Assembly (NCBI RefSeq): GCF_020697055.1
Contig: NZ_JAJFBP010000010.1
Coordinates: 62,001-126,000, forward strand
Reading direction: 5' to 3'
Length of the DNA: 64,000 bases
Source of the DNA: Panacagrimonas sp.
Lineage (GTDB): Bacteria; Pseudomonadota; Gammaproteobacteria; Nevskiales; Nevskiaceae
The position numbers and the translations under genes are program-made. This document shows, piece after piece, positions 24,524-32,785 of the stretch. Positions within the stretch are counted from its first letter, which is position 1, and every line of letters begins with the position of its first letter. Under the pieces are notes generated by a model that was given only the letters and a program-made list of their open reading frames with translations, made no database searches and was not told the origin of the DNA.

Positions 24524-25645
24524 CTACCGCTCCAGTCCCCAGGGTCCTTTGCGCCATCGCGCAGGGAATTCTTCGGCGACTTCGGGACGACAGAAGCGCG
24601 TCCCCTGCATGTGCGTGCATCCGACCATCGACAGGCGCGCGTGCTGCTCGGCCAGCGAGACGCCATCGGCGATCACGTCGAGACCCAGCGCGCCGCCCAG
24701 CGCCAGCGTCGCGCGCACGAACCGCAGCGCCGCCTCGGAGGTGTCGCGGGTGACGTCGTCGATCGCACGTGGATCGATGACGATGCCGTCGAGCGGCAGC
24801 TCGGTGAGGTAGTCGAGCGGCGCGCAACCGGGGCGCCAGCCTTCGAGCCACACCTGCGTGCCCGACGCCCGCAGCATGCGCAGATCGTCGACCACCGACG
24901 GCTCGGTGCCGATCTCGCCGCCCGGCAGGCGCAGCGTCACGCTGCTGGCCTTGAGCTCGGCCTGCGCCACGCGTGCGGCGAGCTGGCTCACCAGGCGCGG
25001 CAGCCAGTTCAGCGGAATCGACAACGCCAGCGGCACGCCGTCCAGGCCCGGGCTCAGCCAGCTTCGAAACGCGCTCAGCGCCGTGCTCAGCTGCGTCAGC
25101 TCGCCGCCCACCACGGCGTGCACGCCGACGAACCGGCCGCGGCTCACGTCGACCCACGGCTGGAAGCGCAGCGGCTCGATCGCCGGCCCGGCCTCCGTGG
25201 AATCCTCGGCCGCGCCCGCTTCACCGTCGGCGCCGTGGGTGGCTTGCACCCCGCCCTGCTTGTCGATGGCGCGGCGCACGAAGCTGAGCAGCTCCTCGCC
25301 CAGGCGCTCACCCTTGATCAGGTAATCCTGCGCGCCGAGGCGAAACGCCTCTTCGGCCGCACGCTCGTCGCTCAGCCCGGTCAGCACGACGATCGCGATG
25401 CCCGGATCGGCCTCGCGGATGCGCGCGACGTTGCGCACGCCCTCGCCGTCCGGCAGTCCCAGGTCCACCAGCACGCATGAGAAATGGAAGCGCTTGAGCT
25501 CGCGCAACGCATCGGCCAGGCGCCGGACCGTCTGGATCACGACGGTGCCCGACGAGGTCTGCTCGCGCAGGCTTTCGACGAGCAGACGCGAATCCGCGGG
25601 ACTGTCTTCCAGCAGCAGCAACCCCAGCGGAGCGCCGCTGTTCAT
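24524..25645 (-). CDS. Response regulator with degenerate EAL domain
   Basis: 373 residues. An N-terminal receiver (residues 5-125) carries the acidic pair LLLEDSP, the phosphoacceptor in LVDLGLPDGEG and the lysine in DYLIKGE. A linker leads to an EAL-like domain from about 155. The EAL signature is lost: where EALxR is expected the sequence reads FQPWVDVSRGRFVGVHAVVG, with His replacing the key glutamate. Later motifs also deviate. It is therefore probably a non-catalytic cyclic-di-GMP or protein-binding output. It lies between the histidine kinase and the single-domain regulator in one operon. Confidence 0.85.
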   Translation of the reverse strand: MNSGAPLGLLLLEDSPADSRLLVESLREQTSSGTVVIQTVRRLADALRELKRFHFSCVLVDLGLPDGEGVRNVARIREADPGIAIVVLTGLSDERAAEEAFRLGAQDYLIKGERLGEELLSFVRRAIDKQGGVQATHGADGEAGAAEDSTEAGPAIEPLRFQPWVDVSRGRFVGVHAVVGGELTQLSTALSAFRSWLSPGLDGVPLALSIPLNWLPRLVSQLAARVAQAELKASSVTLRLPGGEIGTEPSVVDDLRMLRASGTQVWLEGWRPGCAPLDYLTELPLDGIVIDPRAIDDVTRDTSEAALRFVRATLALGGALGLDVIADGVSLAEQHARLSMVGCTHMQGTRFCRPEVAEEFPARWRKGPWGLER

Positions 25646-25682
25646 CGTGCAACCCCACGGCGCCGAGCCGTGTCGCGCATCC

Positions 25683-26132
25683 TCATGGAACCCCCGGCGG
25701 CAACTGCACCACCTTGAGCCAGAAATCGCGGATCAGTCGCGCGAGCTCGGCGAACTCGCCCCAGTCGGTCGGCTTGGTCACGAAGGCATTGGCATGCGCG
25801 TCATAGGCGGCCGCGAAATCGGTCTCGGCGCGCGACGTCGACAGGATCAGGACCGGGATGCGCTTGAGGCGCGGGTCCTGCTTCATCGTGCGCAGGACTT
25901 CGAGGCCGTTCTTGCGCGGGATGTTGAGGTCGAGCAGCACGATGTCCGGCAGCGGCAGGTCGCCGTGCGGCGGCGTGCCACGCAGCATCGCAAGCGCCTG
26001 TTCGCCGTCGCGCGCCACCAGCAGGCGGTGATCGAACGCGGCTTCCTCGAACACTTCCTGGGTCAGCCGCAAGTCGGCGGGATTGTCCTCGACCAGCATG
26101 ATCACCGGCTTGGATGACGCGGACTCGCTCAT
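25683..26132 (-). CDS. Single-domain response regulator (Rcp1/CheY-like)
   Basis: 149-residue receiver domain without output. IMLVEDNPADLRLTQEVFEE is typical of phytochrome-associated Rcp1-type regulators. The phosphoacceptor Asp is in IVLLDLNIPRKNGLEVL, the Thr/Ser switch in LILSTSRAE, and the Lys in FVTKPTDW. First gene of the operon with the REC-EAL protein and the ethylene-receptor-like kinase; it likely receives phosphate from that kinase. The adjacent 135 bp upstream show no gene. Confidence 0.9.
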   Translation of the reverse strand: MSESASSKPVIMLVEDNPADLRLTQEVFEEAAFDHRLLVARDGEQALAMLRGTPPHGDLPLPDIVLLDLNIPRKNGLEVLRTMKQDPRLKRIPVLILSTSRAETDFAAAYDAHANAFVTKPTDWGEFAELARLIRDFWLKVVQLPPGVP

Positions 26133-26267
26133 GGGACGTTCCCCGTCATGGGTCGACTCGGAATCAGGCGGAAAGGAGGTTCAGGTCCGACCGATGTTAC
26201 GCCGCGCCAAATCATCCTGAACAGCGCGTCGGATGACCGCCGACGCGCACGCGACACGCGGTGTCGT

Positions 26268-27038
26268 TCAGTCGCCCGGCGGTGGGCGCAGCACCTCGAT
26301 CACGGTGTCGGGTCGGTTCGCCAGGCCATCGTGCAAAAACGCGAACGCACGCGCGGCCAGCGGAGGAGGTCCTTTCAGTCCGAATTCGATGTGCCGCGGC
26401 CGCGTCGAGTCGCCGCGAAACGGCAGGCTGGACAGCTTGAGCCCCGGGTGCGCCGCCAGCGTGCTCTCCATCAGGTCGAGCAGATCGCTTTCGGCCGAGT
26501 TGCCGACCACCCGCAAGCTGTATTCGACCGCCGGCTGACGTTGGTGCAACTGCGGGTAGCGCGTGTCCAGCACCCACTCGATCATCGGCCAGGCCATGTC
26601 CGGGAAACCGGGCACGAAATGGTGATCGTCGACGTGGAAACCGGCGACCCGGTTCACCGGGTTGGGAATCAGCCCGGCGCCGGCCGGGAAGTCGGCCATG
26701 ATCACGCGCTTGGGGTGCGCGCGCTCGCCGTACTCGGCCTCGATCAGCGCTTCGGCTTCGCGATGCCGTTGCAGCGGCCGGTCGAATGCCAGCGCCGCGG
26801 CCTGGCGCGTGACGTCGTCGGGCGTCGCGCCGATGCCGCCGCAGGACAGCACGAGATCGCCGTGACCGCGGCTCTGCCGGATCGCCTCGGCGATGGCGTC
26901 GAGCTCGTCGCCGAGAAAGCGCGCCCACGACAGGCTCATGCCGCGCGCGGCCAGCAGCTCGATGACCTTCGACAGGTGCCGATCCTGGCGCTTGCCCGAG
27001 AGCAGCTCGTCGCCGATGACGAACAGGCCTGTTTTCAT
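26268..27038 (-). CDS. CinA-like molybdopterin-binding-domain protein
   Basis: 256-residue protein with the N-terminal domain of the CinA/COG1058 family. FVIGDELLSGKRQDRHLSKV opens the MoaB/Mog-like fold, followed by LVLSCGGIGATPDDVTRQAA and the anionic-site loop PGFPDMAWPMIEW. The nicotinamide-nucleotide amidase domain of full CinA is absent. In some lineages such proteins act as ADP-ribose or FAD pyrophosphatases, but the activity here is unknown. The ATG overlaps the isocitrate dehydrogenase stop by one base, so the two are translationally coupled. Confidence 0.85.
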   Translation of the reverse strand: MKTGLFVIGDELLSGKRQDRHLSKVIELLAARGMSLSWARFLGDELDAIAEAIRQSRGHGDLVLSCGGIGATPDDVTRQAAALAFDRPLQRHREAEALIEAEYGERAHPKRVIMADFPAGAGLIPNPVNRVAGFHVDDHHFVPGFPDMAWPMIEWVLDTRYPQLHQRQPAVEYSLRVVGNSAESDLLDLMESTLAAHPGLKLSSLPFRGDSTRPRHIEFGLKGPPPLAARAFAFLHDGLANRPDTVIEVLRPPPGD

Positions 27039-28801
27039 CAGTCCGCGAGGAATCCGAACTTTTCGACGGCGTTGAAGATGTCGGTCTCGGTGACGATGCC
27101 GATGATGCGTCCGCCCTGCTGCACGGTGAGGCGGCTGAAGTTCTTTTCCGAAAGCAGCTTGGCGGCTTCGCGGATGTTGGTCTCCACCGGCACCGAGACG
27201 ATCGGTCGCGTCGCGATCTCCTTGACCTTGGTCGTCGACGTGCTCTTTCGTGCGTTCAATATCCTCGAAATGATGTCCCGGCGCGTCACGATCCCCCACT
27301 CGCCGTCGGCATCGGCCTCGACCACCACCGAGCTGATGCCGTTGTCGGTCATCGCATGCATCGCGTTCTCGACGGTCTCGTCGTCGGTGACCGTCACCAG
27401 CGAACGCGTCATCAGGTCGCCCACCGTGTGCGGCACGCGGCCCGATTCGATCATCTCCTCCATCGGCTGCAGCAGACGACGGACCTCGCGCTGCTTGCGC
27501 TCCTTGGCCAGCTGCTCCTGCTGCGCCCCGCGCTTGGCGTCGAGATCGATGCCGCCCTTGATGCGCTCGATCAGCGCATCGGCGAACTGCGAGGTGCCGA
27601 CTTCGGTCGCGCCGTCGATCTGGCGTGCGAAGTCGTACGTCACGATGCCGTCCGAAACGACCTCGGGATACACCAGCGAGATCAGGTCGGCCGCCTCCTT
27701 CCACCCCAGGTACTCGAGCATCATCACGCCCGAGAACAGCAGCGAGCCCGGATTGACCTTGTTGAGGTTGGCGTACTTGGGCGCAGTGCCGTGCGTGGCT
27801 TCGAACACCGCAACGAAGTCCGCGATGTTGGCGCCCGGCGCGATGCCCATGCCGCCGACCTCGGCCGCGATCGCATCGGAGAGGTAATCGCCGTTGAGAT
27901 TGGTGGTGGCGATCACGTCGAACTCGTCGGGTCGCAGCAGCATCATCTGGAACATGATGTCGGCGATGCGATCCTTGATGACGATCTTGCCTTCGGGCTG
28001 CTTGCCCTTGTACTCGCCGTAGAGCTGTTCCTCGGTGATCGTGACCTTGCCGAATTCCTCGCGCGCGACGTCGTAGCCCCAGTTGCGGAACGCGCCTTCG
28101 GTGAATTTCTGGATGTTGCCCTTGTGCACCAGCGTCACCGACTCGCGGCCGTTGTCGATCGCGTACTGGATCGCCTTGCGCACGAGACGCTTGGATCCGA
28201 ATTCCGACACGGGCTTGATGCCGATGCCCGCGCCTTCGAAGAACTTCGCCTTCATCTCGTTGCGCAGGAAGTCGGCAACCTTCTGGTTCTCCGGCGTGCC
28301 GGTCTTGTACTCGATGCCGGCGTAGACGTCCTCGGTGTTTTCGCGGAACAGCACGATGTCGACTTTCTGCGGGTGCTTGAGCGGGCTCGGCACGCCCCGG
28401 TAATGCTTGACCGGACGCACGCAGGCGTACAGATCCAGGTCCTGGCGCAGCGCAACGTTCAGGCTGCGAAAGCCGCCGCCGACCGGCGTCGTCAGCGGAC
28501 CCTTGATCGAGACCACGAGATCCTGCAGCACCTCGAGCGTCTCATCCGGGCAGTAGTTGCCGTCGTACAGGCCCGCGGCCTTCTCGCCGAGGAAGGTCTC
28601 GCACCAGTGGATCCGGCGCTTGTCGCCGTAGGCCTTCTCGACGGCCGCGTTCCAGATGCGCAGGCAGGCCTTGGTGATGTCCGGGCCGATGCCGTCGCCT
28701 TCGACGTAGCCGATGATCGGCTGGTCGGGAACGTGCATTTTCCCGTTCGAGACCGTGATCTTCTCGCCCGTCGTCGGGATCTTGATGTGGCGATATGCCA
28801 T
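27038..28801 (-). CDS. icd: NADP-isocitrate dehydrogenase fused to a C-terminal CBS pair
   Basis: 587 residues, about 170 longer than usual (416 in E. coli). Residues 1-420 are a standard prokaryotic IDH: substrate loop [20 protein letters not shown] with the serine that AceK phosphorylates in E. coli, metal aspartates, and NADP-specific residues in [17 protein letters not shown] and the later Tyr/Arg of VTYDFARQ. A charged helical linker (about 425-460, [20 protein letters not shown]) leads to two CBS motifs, [20 protein letters not shown] and [23 protein letters not shown] pairs bind adenine nucleotides, so allosteric control of TCA flux is inferred. The reading frame is continuous, with no sign of a frameshift. 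Confidence 0.92.
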   Translation of the reverse strand: MAYRHIKIPTTGEKITVSNGKMHVPDQPIIGYVEGDGIGPDITKACLRIWNAAVEKAYGDKRRIHWCETFLGEKAAGLYDGNYCPDETLEVLQDLVVSIKGPLTTPVGGGFRSLNVALRQDLDLYACVRPVKHYRGVPSPLKHPQKVDIVLFRENTEDVYAGIEYKTGTPENQKVADFLRNEMKAKFFEGAGIGIKPVSEFGSKRLVRKAIQYAIDNGRESVTLVHKGNIQKFTEGAFRNWGYDVAREEFGKVTITEEQLYGEYKGKQPEGKIVIKDRIADIMFQMMLLRPDEFDVIATTNLNGDYLSDAIAAEVGGMGIAPGANIADFVAVFEATHGTAPKYANLNKVNPGSLLFSGVMMLEYLGWKEAADLISLVYPEVVSDGIVTYDFARQIDGATEVGTSQFADALIERIKGGIDLDAKRGAQQEQLAKERKQREVRRLLQPMEEMIESGRVPHTVGDLMTRSLVTVTDDETVENAMHAMTDNGISSVVVEADADGEWGIVTRRDIISRILNARKSTSTTKVKEIATRPIVSVPVETNIREAAKLLSEKNFSRLTVQQGGRIIGIVTETDIFNAVEKFGFLAD

Positions 28802-28903
28802 GGGCGCGCTCGCTCTCGAACAGGGCGGGGATTCTAGCCCGCGTCGAGCGGACCCGACGACGACGCGCTAGCATCGGGCTCACTACAAGGATGGAGATCG
28901 CGC

Positions 28904-29446
28904 ATGAAGATTCTCGTCCCGATCGCGCACGGCTCGGAGAGCCTGGAGACCGTCACGTTGGTGAACGTGCTCCGACGCGCATCGATTCCCGTCGTGCTCG
29001 CCAGCGTCGAGACCGAAACCGTCATCAACGCCACGCGCGACATCCGCCTGGTCGCCGATGCCGTGCTCGCCGACCGGCTGGACGACGACTTCGACGCGAT
29101 CATTCTTCCGGGCGGCGAAGGCGGCGCGCAGCGCCTGGCAGAGTGCAAGCCGCTCATCGCCAAGCTCTCGGCGCAGCGGGTCGCGCACCGATGGTATGGC
29201 GCGGTCTGCGCAGCGCCTGCGCTCACGCTGTCTCCGCACGGATTGCTCGACGGCAAGCAGGCCACCTGCCATCCGCTGTTTCGCGAGCGCCTGCTGCACT
29301 TCGTCGACCGACCGGTGGTGATCGACGGGCACTGCATGACCAGCCAGGGTCCGGGCACCACGATGGAGTTCGCGCTGACCTGGGTGGAGAAGCTGGCCGG
29401 CGACGCGGAACGCAAACGCATCTGCGCCGCGATGCTGGTCGGCTGA
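28904..29446 (+). CDS. DJ-1/PfpI/ThiJ family protein
   Basis: 180-residue DJ-1 superfamily protein. MKILVPIAHGSESLETVTLV includes the conserved glutamate, IILPGGEGGAQRL forms the oxyanion region, and the nucleophilic cysteine lies at the elbow in YGAVCAAPALTL. The family includes DJ-1 (YajL) covalent chaperone or glyoxalase-like proteins involved in redox or aldehyde stress. A GGAG site lies 8 bp before the ATG at 28904. Divergent from icd. Directly after its stop lies a tandem palindromic element. Confidence 0.85.
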   Translation: MKILVPIAHGSESLETVTLVNVLRRASIPVVLASVETETVINATRDIRLVADAVLADRLDDDFDAIILPGGEGGAQRLAECKPLIAKLSAQRVAHRWYGAVCAAPALTLSPHGLLDGKQATCHPLFRERLLHFVDRPVVIDGHCMTSQGPGTTMEFALTWVEKLAGDAERKRICAAMLVG

Positions 29447-29452
29447 CTGAGC

Positions 29453-29591
29453 CGGGGATTTCTGGACGTGCCGGTGGCACGTCCAGCCCGGCGAAGGCCC
29501 GGGGCTGGGGCCCCGGGCGCATCGGGGATTTCTGGACGTGCCGGTGGCACGTCCAGACCGGCGAAGGCCCCGGGGGCGGGGCCCCGGGCGC
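29453..29591 (+). repeat. Tandem pair of palindromic intergenic elements
   Basis: Two copies of about 69 bp (29453-29520 and 29523-29591), period 70 bp. Each has a first palindrome TGGACGTGCC-GGT-GGCACGTCCA and a second GC-rich one (GGCCCCGGGC around GGGGCC). It starts within 10 bp of the DJ-1 stop codon. A single diverged copy lies at 33674-33744, in the same position after the EAL gene. Confidence 0.85.
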
Positions 29592-29608
29592 GCGCAGCGC
29601 CCAAACGA

Positions 29609-29635
29609 AAACGCCCGCTCGATGAGCGGGCGTTT
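29609..29635. terminator. Bidirectional terminator between the DJ-1 and grxD genes
   Basis: AAACGCCCGCTC-gat-GAGCGGGCGTTT is a perfect 12-bp stem with a 3-nt loop, lying between convergent genes, 22 bp after the grxD stop. The flanking A/T-rich bases favour termination on the minus strand. Confidence 0.8.
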
Positions 29636-29657
29636 CGGTGCAGCGAGCGAGGAACGA

Positions 29658-29987
29658 TCAGGCGGCTTTCTTTCCCGCCACGGCTTCCTTGAGCATCTTC
29701 TGCAGTTCGCCCGACTGGAACAGGTCGAGCATGATGTCGCATCCGCCCACCAGCTCGCCCTTGACGTACACCTGCGGGAACGTCGGCCAGTTCGCGAACT
29801 TCGGCAGCGAGCGGTAGATCTCTTCGTCCTCGAAGATGTTCACGTAGGCGTACTCGACGCCGCACGCGTTGAGCGCCTGCACGGTGCGCGCCGAGAATCC
29901 GCACTGCGGAAATTCCGGCGTGCCCTTCATGTAGATGATGACCGGGTTCTCGGTGACCTGTTTGGTGATGCGTTCGAGAGCATCCAT
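29658..29987 (-). CDS. grxD: Monothiol glutaredoxin GrxD
   Basis: 109-residue monothiol glutaredoxin. The active site CGFS lies in PEFPQCGFSARTVQAL, and the glutathione-binding features WPTFPQVYVKGELVGGCDI are intact. GrxD-type proteins bind a [2Fe-2S] cluster with glutathione and deliver iron-sulfur clusters, often with BolA. The cluster-rich monooxygenases of this organism would depend on such a system. The ATG at 29987 is preceded by AAGGAG, and a perfect TATAAT lies about 45 bp upstream. Confidence 0.95.
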   Translation of the reverse strand: MDALERITKQVTENPVIIYMKGTPEFPQCGFSARTVQALNACGVEYAYVNIFEDEEIYRSLPKFANWPTFPQVYVKGELVGGCDIMLDLFQSGELQKMLKEAVAGKKAA

Positions 29988-30029
29988 GGCGCGCTCCTTG
30001 TCTGGTGGGCAGGGTGCCGGCAGCCGGCG

Positions 30030-30058
30030 ATTATACGCGTCGCCCGTCCGCTCGCAGC
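30030..30058 (-). promoter_or_regulatory. Candidate grxD promoter
   Basis: Minus-strand TATAAT (30035-30030), about 43 bp before the grxD ATG. The expected -35 position (30058-30053, GCTGCG) is poor, so an activator or extended contacts may be needed. Confidence 0.4.
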
Positions 30059-30199
30059 GCCCTGAGTCGGCACTGGCATCGGCACAAGCAGGTTTCGTAC
30101 CGCCGCGTTCCGTTCGATTGAATGTCGGGATGGCGTCCACTATCCTCGCGGCCTTCGCGGCGCCGGGGCGCCGCCATTCACCTAGGGAGTGAATCGATC

Positions 30200-30805
30200 G
30201 TGAATCCTCTGGACAGCATCAAGGGCACGCTGATCGCGGGCGCCATCCTCGCGATCGCGATCACCGCGGCGGTCAGCTCCTACGCCGGCGGCTTCAACAG
30301 CCTCGGCCTGATCCGCTGGCTGCACATCGGCGCCGGTGTGGTGTGGATCGGCATGCTGTACTACTTCAACTTCGTGCAGGTTCCCTCGCTCGCCGCGGCT
30401 GGCGCCGACAAGGGCGGACCGGGCGGCGCGGGCATCACCAAGTACGTCGCGCCGCGCGCGTTGTTGTGGTTCCGCTGGGGTGCGGTCGCGACCTGGGTCA
30501 CCGGCGCGGCCTACCTTGCGCACGTCGGCTGGTTCATGGGCGCCTTCAGCTTCGGCGCGCTCGGAACGCCGCCTCCGAATGGCAATGCGATCGGCATCGG
30601 TGCGTGGCTGGGCACGATCATGCTGTTCAACGTCTGGGTGCTGATCTGGCCCAACCAGAAGAAGATCCTGGGCATCGTCACCGCCACCGACGACGAAAAG
30701 GCCAAGGCGCGCCGCACCGCCTTCCTTGCCTCGCGCACCAACACGATGCTGTCGATCCCGATGCTGCTGTTCATGGGTGCCTCGGCTCACGGTCTGCTGT
30801 TCTAA
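30200..30805 (+). CDS. PuuD-like (urate oxidase N-terminal type) membrane protein
   Basis: 201-residue integral membrane protein with about five helices. LIRWLHIGAGVVWIGMLYYF followed by NFVQVPSL and ALLWFRWGAVATWVTGAAYL resembles the PF06181 membrane domain of PuuD, a urate hydroxylase which in other bacteria is fused to a cytochrome c. Only the membrane part is present and no CxxCH is visible, so urate oxidation is doubtful. The GTG at 30200 is chosen because AGGGAG lies upstream and the helices start right after it. A strong terminator follows. Confidence 0.7.
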   Translation: MNPLDSIKGTLIAGAILAIAITAAVSSYAGGFNSLGLIRWLHIGAGVVWIGMLYYFNFVQVPSLAAAGADKGGPGGAGITKYVAPRALLWFRWGAVATWVTGAAYLAHVGWFMGAFSFGALGTPPPNGNAIGIGAWLGTIMLFNVWVLIWPNQKKILGIVTATDDEKAKARRTAFLASRTNTMLSIPMLLFMGASAHGLLF

Positions 30806-30836
30806 ACACAGCCGCTGACCGGCGCCCGCCGTCACC

Positions 30837-30865
30837 GGGCCGCACCGATGGTGCGGCCCTTTTTC
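30837..30865 (+). terminator. Intrinsic terminator directly upstream of argF
   Basis: GGGCCGCACC-gat-GGTGCGGCCC, a perfect 10-bp stem, followed by TTTTTC and a second T-rich stretch. It ends 20 bp before the argF ATG, which leaves no room for a promoter between it and argF. Confidence 0.9.
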
Positions 30866-30884
30866 TTTTTAGGGACGTAGAACG

Positions 30885-31793
30885 ATGACCCGCCACTTCC
30901 TCGAACTGACCGACCTGAGCGCCGCCGAGGCGCGGCGGATCGTGGCGCGGGCCAGCGCCCTCAAGCAGCTGCGCGATCCGGGCTACCGCCCGTTCACCGG
31001 CCGCACGCTGGCGATGATCTTCACCAAGAGTTCGACCCGCACCCGCGTGAGCTTCGAGGCGGGCATGGCCAGGTTCGGCGGACATGCGCTGTTCCTGACC
31101 ACCGCCACGACGCAGCTCGGGCGCGACGAACCGATCGCCGACACCGCCCGTGTGCTCTCGCGGATGTGCGACGCGATCATGATCCGCAACGACTCGCAGG
31201 CGCAGCAGGTCGAGCTGGCCGCGCATTCGCGCGTGCCGGTGATCAACGGCCTCTCCGACATGCATCACCCCTGCCAGATGCTCGCGGACCTGCAATGCTG
31301 GTTCGAGCACCGCGGCGATCCGGCCGGCAAGGTCGCGGCCTGGATCGGCGACGGCAACAACGTCTGCCACTCCTGGATCCAGGCCGCGAAGAAGTTCGGC
31401 TTCACGCTGCGCATCGCCGCGCCACCGGGCTATCTGCCCTCGGCCGATCTGCTCAAGGCCGCCGGCCTGAGCGTGCAGATGGTCGCCTCGCCCGCCGATG
31501 CGGTGCGCGACGCGGACCTGGTCGTGACCGACACCTGGACCAGCATGGGACAGGAGGCCGAGACGCAGCGCCGCCTCGCCGCGTTCGCCGGCTACCAGGT
31601 CGACGACGCGTTGATGGGCAAGGCCCGGCCCGATGCGATCTTCATGCACTGCCTGCCGGCGCATCGCGGCGAGGAAGTCGCCGCCAGCGTGATCGACGGT
31701 GCGCAATCGGTGGTCTGGGACGAGGCCGAGAACCGCCTGTGGGCGCAGATGGCGCTGCTCGAATTCCTGCTCGTGGGCACGCCCTCGAGCTGA
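30885..31793 (+). CDS. argF: Ornithine carbamoyltransferase
   Basis: 302-residue OTCase for arginine synthesis (ornithine + carbamoyl phosphate to citrulline). The carbamoyl-phosphate loop STRTR is in FTKSSTRTRVSFEAGMARFG, with HPCQ in MHHPCQMLADLQ. The ornithine-binding DTWTSMG and the catalytic HCLPAHRGEEV are intact. Length matches the catabolic/anabolic OTCase family (about 305-335) rather than the xanthomonad acetylornithine enzyme. The ribosome site TAGGGACG lies in the tail of a transcription terminator, so argF is probably transcribed by readthrough or attenuation, or from a promoter overlapping the hairpin. Confidence 0.95.
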   Translation: MTRHFLELTDLSAAEARRIVARASALKQLRDPGYRPFTGRTLAMIFTKSSTRTRVSFEAGMARFGGHALFLTTATTQLGRDEPIADTARVLSRMCDAIMIRNDSQAQQVELAAHSRVPVINGLSDMHHPCQMLADLQCWFEHRGDPAGKVAAWIGDGNNVCHSWIQAAKKFGFTLRIAAPPGYLPSADLLKAAGLSVQMVASPADAVRDADLVVTDTWTSMGQEAETQRRLAAFAGYQVDDALMGKARPDAIFMHCLPAHRGEEVAASVIDGAQSVVWDEAENRLWAQMALLEFLLVGTPSS

Positions 31794-31864
31794 TCGCTCG
31801 TTCGGCTTGCGCCTGCCCGGAGCCTGCACTAGCGTCGCCCCGGACATCGCGCGGACTTCGGGAC

Positions 31865-32653
31865 GTGGATTCTGACGAGAGCGACCGGCGCATCACCGAG
31901 GCCTTGCGACGGGCCGACGACGCGCCCGGCCTGCACGCCGCCTGTCGCGAACTGGCCGCCTCGCTGGGCTTCGAGCACTACTTCTACGCGGTCCGCCTGC
32001 CGCTCTCGCTGTCGGATCCCTACCACTTCTGCCTGTCCGGCTATCCGCGCGAGTGGCGCCGGCGCTACGACTCGCTCGGCTACCTGCGCGTGGATCCGGT
32101 GGTGCGCAACATGATGAGTTCGTCGCTGCCGGTGATCTGGGACGACATCGATCGAAGCGATGCCGCCGTGGAGGTGTTCTTCCACGAAGCGGCCGATCAC
32201 GGGCTGGGCCATGGCATCTCGGCGCCCGTTGCCGGCCGTCACGGCGAGATCGCCCTGATGTCGCTGGCGCGCGGGATCGGGCATCCGATTCCGCGCGATC
32301 CGCTGGAGCGGCATCGGCTGTGCACGCGCCTGCACTGGATGTCGACGGTGCTGCACGAGTCGGTGCGCCGCCTGGTGCTCAATCACGAAGGCGCGCCGCG
32401 GATCTCGGCGCCGCTGTCGGAGCGCGAAAAGGAGTGCCTGATGTGGGCCGCCGACGGCAAGACCACCGCCGACATCGGCAAGGCGCTGAACATCACCGAG
32501 CGCACGGTTTTGTTCCACATCGAAAGCGCCGGCCGCAAGCTCGGCGTCAGCGGCCGTCACAACATCATTTCGCGGGCGGTGGCACTGGGGGAGATCGAGC
32601 TGCATCAGCAGGCGCTGCGCTCGCTCGACGTGATCCCGGTGATGCACGAGTGA
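31865..32653 (+). CDS. LuxR-type acyl-homoserine-lactone receptor (solo in this window)
   Basis: 262-residue LuxR-family regulator with an N-terminal autoinducer-binding domain and a C-terminal HTH. The ligand-pocket residues are intact with TraR spacing: W64, Y68, D77 (followed by P78) and W92, in PREWRRRYDSLGYLRVDPVV and LPVIWDD. The HTH is LSEREKECLMWAADGKTTAD followed by RTVLFHIE. The GTG at 31865 is the only start fitting the domain; its ribosome site is weak. No LuxI-type synthase gene is present in the window. A lux box lies 55 bp after its stop, in front of the EAL gene. Confidence 0.9.
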   Translation: MDSDESDRRITEALRRADDAPGLHAACRELAASLGFEHYFYAVRLPLSLSDPYHFCLSGYPREWRRRYDSLGYLRVDPVVRNMMSSSLPVIWDDIDRSDAAVEVFFHEAADHGLGHGISAPVAGRHGEIALMSLARGIGHPIPRDPLERHRLCTRLHWMSTVLHESVRRLVLNHEGAPRISAPLSEREKECLMWAADGKTTADIGKALNITERTVLFHIESAGRKLGVSGRHNIISRAVALGEIELHQQALRSLDVIPVMHE

Positions 32654-32707
32654 GTCCGGCTCCAGGTCGTCCACTGTTTCTGTAACATTATCAATTGCTT
32701 GTAACGT

Positions 32708-32727
32708 ACCTGTAGGATCCTACAGTA
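32708..32727. promoter_or_regulatory. lux box (LuxR-type binding site)
   Basis: ACCTGTAGGATCCTACAGTA matches the classic Vibrio fischeri lux box at 17 of 20 positions. Its core CTGTAGGATCCTACAG (32710-32725) is a perfect 16-bp palindrome with the CT-N12-AG signature. It is centred about 68 bp before the EAL-gene ATG, suited to activating that gene at a promoter near 32745-32760. Confidence 0.85.
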
Positions 32728-32785
32728 GCCGTGATCGATGTCACGGGCTGAGCTTCGGCGTCCTCGTTTTCCGGCGCGTTAACAG

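Noticed and set aside
29453-29591. Two near-identical 69-bp units could look like the start of a CRISPR array
   Set aside because: Only two contiguous copies with no unique spacers and no cas genes; the units are palindromic intergenic elements with a third diverged copy elsewhere.
30200-30805. Calling the membrane protein a functional urate hydroxylase (PuuD)
   Set aside because: No cytochrome c motif, no purine genes nearby, and shorter than the full protein; only family-like wording is supported.
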